Counted from the stretch's first letter, positions 1-6,513 are shown. The stretch: DNA of 6,644 nt from MED-G116 sp038107835 (GCA_038107835.1 JAYNHH010000052.1:1-6644); one strand, 5' to 3'. Program-made: numbers and translations. The notes: generated by a model from the letters alone, not told the origin.

Positions 1-473
1 CCGAAATGATGCCCGCTTTTCGTCGCCGCGTTGCCGGTGAAGAGGGTACGCCGGCGGACCAGCCTGTCACCCTCGATCACCGCGCGGTCGATGGCCGTCG
101 CCGATCCGCCCGGCAGGATGGCGCTGTAGCAGAGATAGACATGACCGTCGATGGCGGCGACATCCAGCAACCCGCCCTGGCGGTGGGCATAGACGTCGGG
201 CGTGCCGGTGATGCGTGTCGCCGCGCCGTCGGCAAGCCCGATCTTCCACAGCGTCCCACCGCGTGTCGTGATAAGCAGGCTGTCGGAGGTCAGGAATTCC
301 ATGCCCCAAGGATGCGCCAGTTCAGGTCCAACCCTCTCGAGGGTCATCTGTTGGGCCCGTGCCATTTGCTGCACGCCCGGTGCCATGAAAATGAAAAGGG
401 CCGCGGAACACAGCGCAGCCCCTTTCACAATGGTGCCAAAGCCAGTTTTCATCAAGGTCATGACGGCGGTCAT
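1..473 (-). CDS. PQQ-dependent aldose/sugar dehydrogenase, N-terminal part (3' end outside window)
   Basis: Probably a periplasmic, soluble PQQ-dependent sugar dehydrogenase of the six-bladed beta-propeller family (E. coli YliI/Asd, Acinetobacter sGDH), which oxidises aldoses to lactones. Visible: an ATG at 473 six bases after a perfect AGGAGG (480-485). A Sec-type signal follows, with a hydrophobic stretch at about residues 19-32 and a cleavage-like ARA/QQ at 38-42. The family opening LAHPWGMEFL lies at 52-61 and RQGGLLDV at 98-105, whose Gln corresponds to the substrate-contacting Gln of sGDH. YLCYS is at 113-117, GGSATAI at 122-128, and SGHHFG ends the window at 153-158. The His just before Phe matches the catalytic base position of the family. 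Only 157 full codons are present of the roughly 370-400 usual in the family, so PQQ and calcium ligands further on cannot be checked. It lies 42 bases downstream of leuA with no visible terminator, so co-transcription is plausible. The substrate is not predictable. Confidence 0.88.
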   Translation of the reverse strand, partial: MTAVMTLMKTGFGTIVKGAALCSAALFIFMAPGVQQMARAQQMTLERVGPELAHPWGMEFLTSDSLLITTRGGTLWKIGLADGAATRITGTPDVYAHRQGGLLDVAAIDGHVYLCYSAILPGGSATAIDRAVIEGDRLVRRRTLFTGNAATKSGHHF

Positions 474-479
474 GAAAGA

Positions 480-485
480 CCTCCT
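480..485 (-). promoter_or_regulatory. Strong Shine-Dalgarno AGGAGG of the sugar dehydrogenase gene
   Basis: The minus strand reads AGGAGG, then six bases, then ATG at 473. This is the best ribosome binding site in the window and fixes the start over the in-frame ATGs at codons 5 and 8. Confidence 0.8.
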
Positions 486-515
486 ATAGCTTGTTGATCC
501 TGACGTTCAATAATC

Positions 516-2219
516 CTACAGCTTGTTCAGCGCCGAGACCACAGCCCGGATCGGTGCCATGGTGATCGAGGTGTCGATGCCGACGCCATAGATTGATTTG
601 GCGTCACTGCCGTCGCCAACCACCAGCTCGACATAGGCCGCGGCCTCCGCCCTCGAGGTGGCTGAGCGCGTGTTCTGGCCGAAATCGGCAAGTCGGAATT
701 CCAGCCCGAATTCATTGCGCATGGCATCGACAAAGGCCGAGATCGGGCCGTTGCCAGTGGCGCTGATACTGACCTCTATGCCGTGATGGCGCACTGTCGC
801 GACAACACGCTCGGAGCTGCCATCGGCTGTCGCCTTGCTGACGTCAAAAGCCAGAAGCTCGAAACGGCCAGTCTGCCGGATGTAATGCTCCTCGGCCAGT
901 TCCCAGATTCGGGCGCTGGTGATTTCCTTGCCAGTGGTATCGGCCTCACGCTGGACAATGCCAGAAAATTCAACCTCGGCTCCGCGTGGCAGGCGGACAT
1001 GGTGGTCCGCCTCCAGAAGATAGGCCGACCCGGCCTTTCCGGACTGCGAATTGACCCGGATAATTGCTTCGAAAGTACGGCCGATATCACCGGGATCGAT
1101 TGGCAGATAGGGGACTTCCCAGATATCCTGATTGGCATCGGCCAGCGCGTCCATGCCTTTGCGGATGGCATCCTGATGGCTGCCGGAAAAAGCGGTATGT
1201 ACCAGCTTGCCCGCATAGGGGTGGCGCTCATGGATGGGAAGCTGGTTGCAGAATTCTGCTGTCTCGACAAGATTGTTGATGTCGGAGAAACTCAGCTTTG
1301 GATCGACACCCTGGGTGAACATATTGAGCCCCAGCGTGACGATATCGACATTGCCGGTGCGCTCACCATTGCCGAACAATGTGCCTTCCACACGGTCGGC
1401 GCCAGCCATCAGCCCTAGCTCGGTCGCGGCCACCGCACAGCCCCGATCATTATGTGGATGCAGCGAAAGGATCACCGCGTCCCGGTTGCTGAAGTTGCGG
1501 TGCATCCATTCGATCTGGTCGGCATGAATATTTGGCGTCGACATCTCGACCGTCGCCGGCAGGTTGATGATGGTCGGGTTGGTGGCTGTTGGCTGCCAGA
1601 CATCCATCACCGCCTCGCAGACATCAAGCGCATAATCCAGCTCGGTGCCGGTGAAACTTTCGGGGCTGTATTGCAGCCGCAGATTGTCTGCGCCGCATTT
1701 CGAAATGTGATCAGCCACCATTTTAGCGCCATCAACGGCGATCTGCTTGACGCCATCGCGGTCTGATTTGAAAACAACACGCCGTTGCAATGTGCTGGTC
1801 GAGTTATAGAGATGGAGGATGGCTTTCGGTGCGCCGTCCAGACTCTCGATCGTGCGGTCAATCAGATGCTCGCGCGCCTGGGTGAGCACCTGAATGGTGA
1901 CGTCATCCGGCACATGGCCGTCCTCGATCAGCTCGCGAAGGAAATTATAGTCGGTGTCTGATGCCGAGGGGAAGCCAACCTCGATCTCCTTGAACCCCAT
2001 GGCGACAAGGAGTTTGAACATGCGCATCTTGCGCACACCGTCCATCGGCTCGATTAGCGCCTGATTACCGTCACGCAGGTCGACTGAGCACCAGACGGGT
2101 GCTTTGTCGATATGCTTGCCAGGCCATGTCCGATCAGGCAGATCGGGGCCGGCAAAGGGACGGTATTTTTCATGGCGCCGCGCTGGCTTTACGGCGGCGG
2201 CATGATCAGTGCTGGTCAT
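516..2219 (-). CDS. leuA: 2-isopropylmalate synthase (type 2 LeuA)
   Basis: Catalyses the first committed step of leucine biosynthesis: acetyl-CoA plus 2-oxoisovalerate gives 2-isopropylmalate (EC 2.3.3.13), in the cytoplasm. The 567 residues fit the long type-2 (LeuA2) subfamily, typically about 550-570. The HMGL-like TIM barrel starts around residue 40. DLRDGNQAL at 47-55 carries the Arg/Asp catalytic and metal pair, and EVGFPSAS is at 80-87. HPHNDRG at 254-260 supplies the two metal-binding His. GNGERTGN is at 283-290. The regulatory/dimer domain occupies about 430-567 and ends in a short ANKL-like tail. The same frame extends to a TTG at 2228, but an AGAGG at 2231-2235 is only two bases from that TTG and 11 from the ATG at 2219, so I prefer the ATG. 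The gene is divergent from lepA and upstream of the sugar dehydrogenase. I saw no run of Leu codons or T-box in the leader, so its regulation is not readable. The coding region looks intact. Confidence 0.97.
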   Translation of the reverse strand: MTSTDHAAAVKPARRHEKYRPFAGPDLPDRTWPGKHIDKAPVWCSVDLRDGNQALIEPMDGVRKMRMFKLLVAMGFKEIEVGFPSASDTDYNFLRELIEDGHVPDDVTIQVLTQAREHLIDRTIESLDGAPKAILHLYNSTSTLQRRVVFKSDRDGVKQIAVDGAKMVADHISKCGADNLRLQYSPESFTGTELDYALDVCEAVMDVWQPTATNPTIINLPATVEMSTPNIHADQIEWMHRNFSNRDAVILSLHPHNDRGCAVAATELGLMAGADRVEGTLFGNGERTGNVDIVTLGLNMFTQGVDPKLSFSDINNLVETAEFCNQLPIHERHPYAGKLVHTAFSGSHQDAIRKGMDALADANQDIWEVPYLPIDPGDIGRTFEAIIRVNSQSGKAGSAYLLEADHHVRLPRGAEVEFSGIVQREADTTGKEITSARIWELAEEHYIRQTGRFELLAFDVSKATADGSSERVVATVRHHGIEVSISATGNGPISAFVDAMRNEFGLEFRLADFGQNTRSATSRAEAAAYVELVVGDGSDAKSIYGVGIDTSITMAPIRAVVSALNKL

Positions 2220-2230
2220 CGGTTTCAAGT

Positions 2231-2235
2231 CCTCT
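2231..2235 (-). promoter_or_regulatory. Ribosome binding site AGAGG of leuA (start-deciding)
   Basis: The minus strand reads AGAGG, then 11 bases, then ATG at 2219. An in-frame TTG at 2228 sits only two bases after it, too close for normal initiation. The spacing to the ATG is slightly long, so the TTG cannot be fully excluded. Confidence 0.5.
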
Positions 2236-2281
2236 TTTGATTTGATGCGCTGTTGATTTGCGCCTCGGTCAATGATGCCCG

Positions 2282-2311
2282 ACTATATCGCCAGCCGGTC
2301 TGATAGGACAG
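2282..2311 (-). promoter_or_regulatory. Possible leuA promoter
   Basis: On the minus strand, TATAGT (2287-2282) matches five of six bases of the sigma-70 -10 consensus. An 18-base spacer and a weak -35-like CTGTCC (2311-2306, three of six) precede it. It would give a leader of about 55 bases. The weak -35 makes this a tentative call. Confidence 0.22.
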
Positions 2312-2382
2312 CGAAAATTGGGCCTCCAGACGAGAAAGTTCCGTTTCGGCCCTGTCTTTGGGAGCATGGCAAGGATGTGATT

Positions 2383-2514
2383 ATGATGAAATTCATATTC
2401 CTCCCTGACGCCGCAAAATTATGGGTATTTTCCGATGTTTTGTTGTATAGAGGCAGTGACAGTCAAGCGGGTGTCTGCGCTTGCAGAGAAGAGATGGAAA
2501 AATCGAAAAGATGA
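2383..2514 (+). CDS. Possible 43-residue ORF overlapping the lepA start (ATGA)
   Basis: An ATG at 2383 follows AAGGA (2371-2375) with a 7-base gap, a good ribosome binding site. The frame runs 43 codons and ends in TGA at 2512-2514, so its stop overlaps the lepA ATG as ATGA. The product begins MMKFIFLPDAAKLWVF, mildly hydrophobic, and ends MEKSKR; I recognise no family. The lepA ATG itself has only a weak Shine-Dalgarno, so translational coupling from this ORF could be real. Against it: the region is AT-richer than the neighbouring genes, codon use is not distinctive, and ATGA overlaps arise by chance. A shorter start at 2494 would give only six residues. The same frame also reaches an ATG at 2272 that has no ribosome binding site. 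Confidence 0.25.
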   Translation: MMKFIFLPDAAKLWVFSDVLLYRGSDSQAGVCACREEMEKSKR

Positions 2515-4313
2515 CTGCACCTGAACAAATTCGAAATTTCTCGATTATCGCGCATATCGACCATGGCAAATCGACCATTGCTGATCGGTTGATCCAGATG
2601 TGTGGTGGGTTGAGTGAACGCGAGATGACGGAACAGGTGCTCGATAATATGGACATCGAGCGCGAGCGCGGCATCACCATCAAGGCGCAAACGGTGCGAC
2701 TTGATTACATGGCGCAGGATGGCAGGGAATATGTTCTCAATCTGATGGACACACCCGGCCATGTCGATTTTGGCTATGAGGTGTCACGCTCACTTTCAGC
2801 CTGTGAGGGATCGCTTCTGGTTGTCGATGCCAGTCAGGGCGTTGAGGCGCAGACGCTGGCCAATGTCTATCAGGCGATTGAGGCTGACCATGAGATTGTA
2901 CCCGTACTGAACAAGATTGATTTGCCGGCTGCAGAGCCTGATCGGATCAAGGCGCAGATCGAAGAGGTGATCGGCCTGCCAGCCGATGACGCCATCGCCG
3001 CCAGCGCCAAGACGGGTGCCGGGATGGCGGAAATTCTGGAGGCGCTCGTCACGCAGTTGCCTGCACCGTCAGGTAATCGTGAGGCGCCTTTGAAGGCGTT
3101 GTTGGTTGACAGTTGGTACGATGCCTATCTTGGGGTGATGACGCTGGTCCGGGTGCGTGATGGTGTGCTGAAAAAGGGCATGAAAATACGGATGCTGGGT
3201 ACGGGCGCCACACATGTGGTTGAACGCGTTGGTGTGTTCTCACCAAAACCAACCCCGGTGGATGAGCTTGGCCCAGGGGAGATTGGTTTTATCAATGCCG
3301 GTGTAAAGACGGTGTCGGATGCCAAGGTCGGTGATACCATTACTGAGGAGCGGCGCCTGTGTGATGAAGCGCTACCTGGATTCGCGCCCTCAGTGCCGGT
3401 GGTGTTCTGTGGTTTGTTCCCTTTAGATACCAATGAATTCTCGGCACTCAGGGAAGCGCTTGAAAAACTGTCATTGAATGACGCCTCGTTCTCCTTTGAG
3501 GCTGAAACCTCAGCAGCGCTTGGCTTCGGGTTTCGCTGTGGATTTCTGGGATTGTTGCACATGGAGGTAATCCGCGATCGCCTCAGCCGTGAGTTTAATC
3601 TGGAGTTGATTTCAACGGCACCATCGGTTGTCTATCAGATGCATATGACCGATGGTTCACGGTTTGACCTGCATAATCCAGCTGATATGCCAGAGGTGAC
3701 AAAAATTGCCGAGATCGAGGAACCCTGGATCAAGGCGACGATCCTGACGCCGGATGAATATCTGGGACCTGTATTGACTTTGTGTACTGAGAGACGTGGT
3801 GAGCAGGTGGATCTCACATATGCAGGCAACAGGGCGATGGCTGTCTATCGTCTGCCGCTCAATGAGGTTGTGTTTGATTTCTATGACCGGCTCAAATCAG
3901 TCACCAAGGGTTACGCCAGTTTTGACTATGCTGTTGACAATTACCGGGCTGGGGATCTGGTCAAGGTCTCCATCCTGGTCAATGGTGATCCGGTCGACGC
4001 CTTGTCGATGATCGTGCATCGCGATCAGGCCGAGGGCAAGGGGCGTGCCATCTGTATCCGCCTGAAGGATCTTGTGCCGCGCCAGATGTTCAAGGTTGCG
4101 CTGCAAGCGGCGATTGGTGGCAAGGTGATTGCCAGAGAGACCATTCAGGCGCTGCGCAAGGATGTGACGGCGAAATGCTACGGCGGTGACATCACGCGCA
4201 AGAAAAAGCTGCTGGAAAAGCAGAAGGAAGGCAAAAAGAAGATGCGTCAGTTCGGCAAGGTGGACATCCCACAGAACGCATTTTTTGAGGCGCTGAAGAT
4301 GGGTGATAACTAG
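2511..4313 (+). CDS. lepA: Elongation factor 4 (LepA), ribosome back-translocating GTPase
   Basis: LepA/EF4 is a translational GTPase that binds the 70S ribosome and affects translocation and initiation or ribosome biogenesis; it acts in the cytoplasm or at the membrane. The product is 600 residues, the usual length (about 597-602). G1 is AHIDHGKST (14-22). The switch I region holds RERGITIKA (51-59). G3 is DTPGH (80-84) with the catalytic His, G4 is NKID (134-137), and G5 is SAKTG. Domain 2 begins near ALLVDSWYDAYLG. The EF-G III/V-like parts include GFRCGFLGLLHMEV. The LepA-specific C-terminal domain includes KCYGGDITRKKKLLEKQK and ends FFEALKM. I chose the ATG at 2511 because it gives the standard MTxxxQIRNFSII opening. 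The frame also reaches a TTG at 2481, which would add ten atypical residues. The Shine-Dalgarno is weak (GGAAAA at 2496-2501). The gene appears intact, and no clear terminator is visible before the convergent neighbour. Confidence 0.98.
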   Translation: MTAPEQIRNFSIIAHIDHGKSTIADRLIQMCGGLSEREMTEQVLDNMDIERERGITIKAQTVRLDYMAQDGREYVLNLMDTPGHVDFGYEVSRSLSACEGSLLVVDASQGVEAQTLANVYQAIEADHEIVPVLNKIDLPAAEPDRIKAQIEEVIGLPADDAIAASAKTGAGMAEILEALVTQLPAPSGNREAPLKALLVDSWYDAYLGVMTLVRVRDGVLKKGMKIRMLGTGATHVVERVGVFSPKPTPVDELGPGEIGFINAGVKTVSDAKVGDTITEERRLCDEALPGFAPSVPVVFCGLFPLDTNEFSALREALEKLSLNDASFSFEAETSAALGFGFRCGFLGLLHMEVIRDRLSREFNLELISTAPSVVYQMHMTDGSRFDLHNPADMPEVTKIAEIEEPWIKATILTPDEYLGPVLTLCTERRGEQVDLTYAGNRAMAVYRLPLNEVVFDFYDRLKSVTKGYASFDYAVDNYRAGDLVKVSILVNGDPVDALSMIVHRDQAEGKGRAICIRLKDLVPRQMFKVALQAAIGGKVIARETIQALRKDVTAKCYGGDITRKKKLLEKQKEGKKKMRQFGKVDIPQNAFFEALKMGDN

Positions 4314-4375
4314 ACCAGCGGGGTTGTCCGTACCCGGTTCCAGACAGCGGCAATCCTGCCAGCTAGGGAGCGCGC

Positions 4376-4747
4376 CTATCTTTCACCGCTTCTTTTGAGT
4401 GAACGGCCAGTCGTCCGGTGCAGGCTTCGCCCGCCTATCAGTCTGGCCAACCCGAAAAAAATCAGCATCAGAAAAATAAACATCAGCGCCGCGGGCCAGC
4501 CAAGCGTGGTGGCGATCAGTGGATGCCAGAGAAAGGGTTCACATCCGATGCCGACAAACAGGCCACATGGATCCAGATAGCGACTGACAATGGCTTCAAC
4601 CACCTGCAATGAGGTGGGGCTGTACTCGAACCAGAATTGACCAAATGCCTCGCTGACCTGACCCGGCGATGTCATATCCCGCCAGATGGCGTAAAGCGAG
4701 AGCAAGCCAAAACAATAGCCAATAATGCGAAAGCCTGAAGCTACCAC
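4376..4747 (-). CDS. Small conserved-looking membrane protein, function unknown
   Basis: A 123-residue product with two predicted membrane segments at about residues 8-22 (IIGYCFGLLSLYAIW) and 84-101 (WPAALMFIFLMLIFFGLA), plus a basic C-terminal tail (RSLHRTTGRSLKRSGER). Between them lies a 60-residue loop with TSLQVVEAIVSRYLDPCG, two Cys (61 and 69) and FLWHP (72-76). The pattern of a short helix, an LG/FG-x-LW-like turn, SLQ-x-x-EA and a W-x-P before the last helix resembles a small uncharacterised family I recall from alphaproteobacteria; no function is known to me. The start is GTG at 4747. An in-frame stop lies about 30 bases upstream and no ATG precedes the first helix, so GTG is the natural choice. 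GGGG at 4754-4757 is the likely ribosome binding site. The gene converges on lepA with 62 bases between the stops. Confidence 0.6.
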   Translation of the reverse strand: MVASGFRIIGYCFGLLSLYAIWRDMTSPGQVSEAFGQFWFEYSPTSLQVVEAIVSRYLDPCGLFVGIGCEPFLWHPLIATTLGWPAALMFIFLMLIFFGLARLIGGRSLHRTTGRSLKRSGER

Positions 4748-4786
4748 TTTCCTACCCCGCGTTCTTTGGTGCTGTTACTGTAGTGC

Positions 4787-4815
4787 ATTGTGACAATGGC
4801 GACGGTTGCTTGCAA
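4787..4815 (-). promoter_or_regulatory. Possible promoter of the membrane-protein gene
   Basis: The minus strand has TTGCAA (4815-4810), a 17-base spacer and CACAAT (4792-4787), each matching four of six sigma-70 consensus bases. A start near 4780 would give a leader of about 33 bases. The -35 sits inside the perfect palindrome GCTTGCAAGC (4808-4817), which could be an operator. Confidence 0.28.
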
Positions 4816-4835
4816 GCCAAATTAGCCAGATGGTT

Positions 4836-4864
4836 TTGCGGAAAATGTTAATTTCAGCTACACT
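4836..4864 (+). promoter_or_regulatory. Possible promoter of the degraded lipoprotein gene
   Basis: TTGCGG (4836-4841), a 17-base spacer, then TACACT (4859-4864), which matches four of six -10 bases. It is back-to-back with the candidate promoter on the other strand. The -10 lies within the inverted repeat at 4851-4869. Confidence 0.28.
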
Positions 4865-4869
4865 GAAAT
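4851..4869. repeat. Inverted repeat ATTTCAG-5-CTGAAAT
   Basis: Perfect 7-base arms with a 5-base centre (CTACA). It covers the candidate -10 of the plus-strand promoter, so it could be an operator or simply a small hairpin. There is no T-run, so it is not a terminator. Confidence 0.55.
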
Positions 4870-5096
4870 ACTGTATTGTTGAAATAAAAAATACCAATGG
4901 TGGCACCCAAGGGCTGCCAAAGGGGGACAGCTCACGGGCTGCAATTGTAATGCTCAATCGCGCTTATGGAGCGCGGATACAGAGTAAGACTGCAAGTAAG
5001 ATTATTAGTATATCCGCGCCGACACATCCGGTCGGCCGAAAATTGCTGTCCGGTCTCCCGGGAGGAGGGCTTTTGTTGCTGCTCGCCGCCTGTTGC

Positions 5097-5132
5097 GGCG
5101 GCGGCGGCGGTGGTGGTGGTGGTGGTGGTGGT
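5097..5132 (+). repeat. (GGC)4(GGT)8 trinucleotide tract encoding 12 Gly
   Basis: Twelve glycine codons directly follow the lipobox Cys-Cys, with four GGC then eight GGT. Such tracts form a flexible tether after the acylated Cys. Length changes would be in steps of three and keep the frame. Confidence 0.95.
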
Positions 5133-5711
5133 GCCAAGCTGGTAACTGCCTCAAAACCCCCACTCGGAATTCAGCAAGAAGAATCCGGCAGCACGGCAAT
5201 TGAAGGCGACCTGCACGACCCACCGATTCAAAATGCGAAAATCTATCTTGATGTCAACTTTAGCGGGCAGGTTGATGCCGGTGATGTCTTGGTTGATCCG
5301 GAAACCGATGAATAGGGGCAGTTTGCGGGCGAAATTCCTGATGCACATCTTGATAAACCGCTCATTGCCGATAACAGGCAGGCCGTGCTTCGTGGCAATG
5401 GGCAGCCTTTGCCTGATTATTTTATGGCACCACCGGGCTCTACTGTCATTTCACCAATGACTCATGCCATCTATATCAATGCGTTGGACCCCAAAATCCT
5501 GCAAGGCACCTTGGTTTTTGCGAGACACATGCCGCTTACCGACAATACCTACGATCCGCAAAGTGATTCCATTTTTGCGTATGAAAGCAAGATCAAGCAG
5601 TTTCTGGAGGATCTGACCAGGCTGACTCTCACATACAGGGATGTGGAGGTGTTGCGTCAGGAAGTCATCAAACTTACACGACAATATGATGAACAAGTGC
5701 GTTCTCTCGTT

Positions 5712-5773
5712 GAGGACACTGCTCCGCCCACCAAGCCCACCAACGAAAATGAGGACACTGCTCCACCCGCTAA
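5712..5773 (+). repeat. Two-copy 39-base direct repeat encoding EDTAPP linker
   Basis: GAGGACACTGCTCC occurs at 5712-5725 and again at 5751-5764, 39 bases (13 codons) apart. The following bases are similar (CCGCCCACC versus CCACCCGCT). The protein reads EDTAPPTKPTNEN then EDTAPPAKEEM. This looks like a duplicated Pro/acid linker unit within the degraded lipoprotein. Confidence 0.85.
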
Positions 5774-6390
5774 AGAAGAAATGGTATTTGAACTTGATGT
5801 GCCCATCAAGGAGCTGAGGGAGAGTGCGGATACCAACAACTGAACAGAGCTTGCAGGCCTGAAGGTGAGGAAACTGGGTGAGAGGGTGGAAGTTTCCCAG
5901 CTCGGTTTCACCCTGTCGGATAACGGTTTGTTCGAGATTGAGGATGGGGTGCTGTATCTCAAAGCTGGTACGGTGCTTGACGCCGAATCTGACGCCGATC
6001 CTCACCAGATCGAGCCGCCGGAATTTCAGCAATCGGACCAGAAGGGACCCCTCAATTCAGGACATATCGGGGCAGAAAAGCCGTCAAAAATGGAATTCAG
6101 GGATGCAGACCCGCAGGACAGGAACGGCGTGGTGATGGACAACAGCTGAATATGTGTGGTGCGACCAGCAATGGATTCTGAAAATACCGTCAGGAAAGGT
6201 GCAGTCGGGCTGTGGTTCAGAGACGACGCCCCCTTGGGTGAAGGCGAGCATCATGTCACGATAACGCCCCAAATCATGGGCGTGCAGCCTGAGCCGCCGG
6301 AAGCAATGAATTACATTTTCAATGTGGCGAGATCAATTGAGACGAAGCCGACTCGAAAGAGCAGCGTTCAGCCTTTCATGGCGTCGGACC

Positions 6391-6510
6391 ATGAAGAACC
6401 GAAACTGCCCGAAATTCAACATGGCCAACCGGAACTGGCCTGTATGGTTCCGGGTGAAATACGGCGTCTGGCAAGACCCGGCGGTTGATCAATTCAAGGC
6501 CACCTGCTAG
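6391..6510 (+). CDS. Possible 39-residue aromatic-rich small ORF
   Basis: ATG 6391 to TAG 6508-6510, in a different frame from the degraded lipoprotein. The C-terminal part (ANRNWPVWFRVKYGVWQDPA) is rich in Trp and other aromatics and its third positions are G/C-rich, closer to a real protein than the other frame here. I recognise no family. No good ribosome binding site precedes 6391 or the internal ATG at 6421. A weak internal duplication is visible: AACCGAAACTGCCC at 6397 and AACCGGAACTGGCC at 6427. It could be a small gene, the frameshifted tail of a dead gene, or chance. Confidence 0.22.
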   Translation: MKNRNCPKFNMANRNWPVWFRVKYGVWQDPAVDQFKATC

Positions 6511-6513
6511 TGT
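6485..6513 (+). promoter_or_regulatory. Possible promoter of tRNA-Ser
   Basis: TTGATC (6485-6490, four of six), a 17-base spacer, then TAGTGT (6508-6513, three of six). A start near 6520 would leave a 35-base leader before the tRNA. The match is weak but the position is right. Confidence 0.28.

Larger units (their letters stand above)
4950..6149 (+). pseudogene. Degraded surface lipoprotein gene (Gly-tract lipoprotein with cadherin-like segment)
   Basis: One frame reads as a single modular protein broken by TAG 5313, TGA 5841 and TGA 6147. From ATG 4950, residues 1-48 form a long signal ending LLLLLAAC, a clear lipobox, followed by a second Cys and twelve Gly. A Ca-loop-like segment, LDVNFSGQVDAGDVLVDPET (100-119), follows. 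Immediately after the TAG comes GQFAGEIPDAHLDKPLIAD, then LPDYFMAPPGSTVISPMTHA, an arrangement seen in large repetitive surface proteins. A possible helical part (about 5580-5700) and a proline/acid linker lead to the second stop. Beyond it is a cadherin-like strand pattern, FTLSDNGLFEIEDGVLYLKA (5907-5966), ending LDAESD. Continuity of meaning across the first two stops in the same frame is the main evidence for decay. Likely original role: outer-surface adhesion or matrix (inference). ATG 4950 has no good ribosome binding site; the frame is open back to 4806 (TTG). Translated pieces could be miscalled as separate hypothetical genes at 4806-5315, 5385-5843 and 5865-6149. The 3' limit is uncertain. 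Confidence 0.68.

Noticed and set aside
6..497. Plus-strand open frame of 163 codons antisense to the sugar dehydrogenase
   Set aside because: The minus strand gives a signal peptide and family motifs with a perfect ribosome binding site; the plus frame is a high-GC shadow.
783..1418. Plus-strand open frame of 211 codons inside leuA
   Set aside because: Antisense to highly conserved LeuA coding sequence, with no recognisable product.
2272..2382. Upstream extension of the small ORF before lepA (ATG 2272)
   Set aside because: No ribosome binding site at 2272 and the extension overlaps the leuA leader. Only the ATG at 2383 has support.
2405..2451. lepA promoter candidates (CTGACG with TATTTT; TATAGA at 2446)
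   Set aside because: The first pair has only a 15-base spacer and the second lacks any acceptable -35, so neither is reported as a feature.
2754..2780. Gly at LepA residue 88, where many LepA proteins have Ser (DFSYEV)
   Set aside because: A small residue change next to switch II with all G motifs intact; within normal family variation.
4314..4375. Terminator between convergent lepA and membrane-protein gene
   Set aside because: Only four-base stems such as GGCA/TGCC are visible and no T-run follows on either strand.
4741..4788. Minus-strand 15-codon ORF (starting MHYSNSTK) overlapping the GTG start of the membrane protein
   Set aside because: No ribosome binding site, and its ATG would lie within a few bases of the predicted transcript start; length compatible with chance.
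5451..6032. Minus-strand open frame of 193 codons opposite the degraded lipoprotein
   Set aside because: The plus frame carries recognisable linker and cadherin-like sequence. The minus frame shows no domain and is probably open because of codon bias on the other strand.
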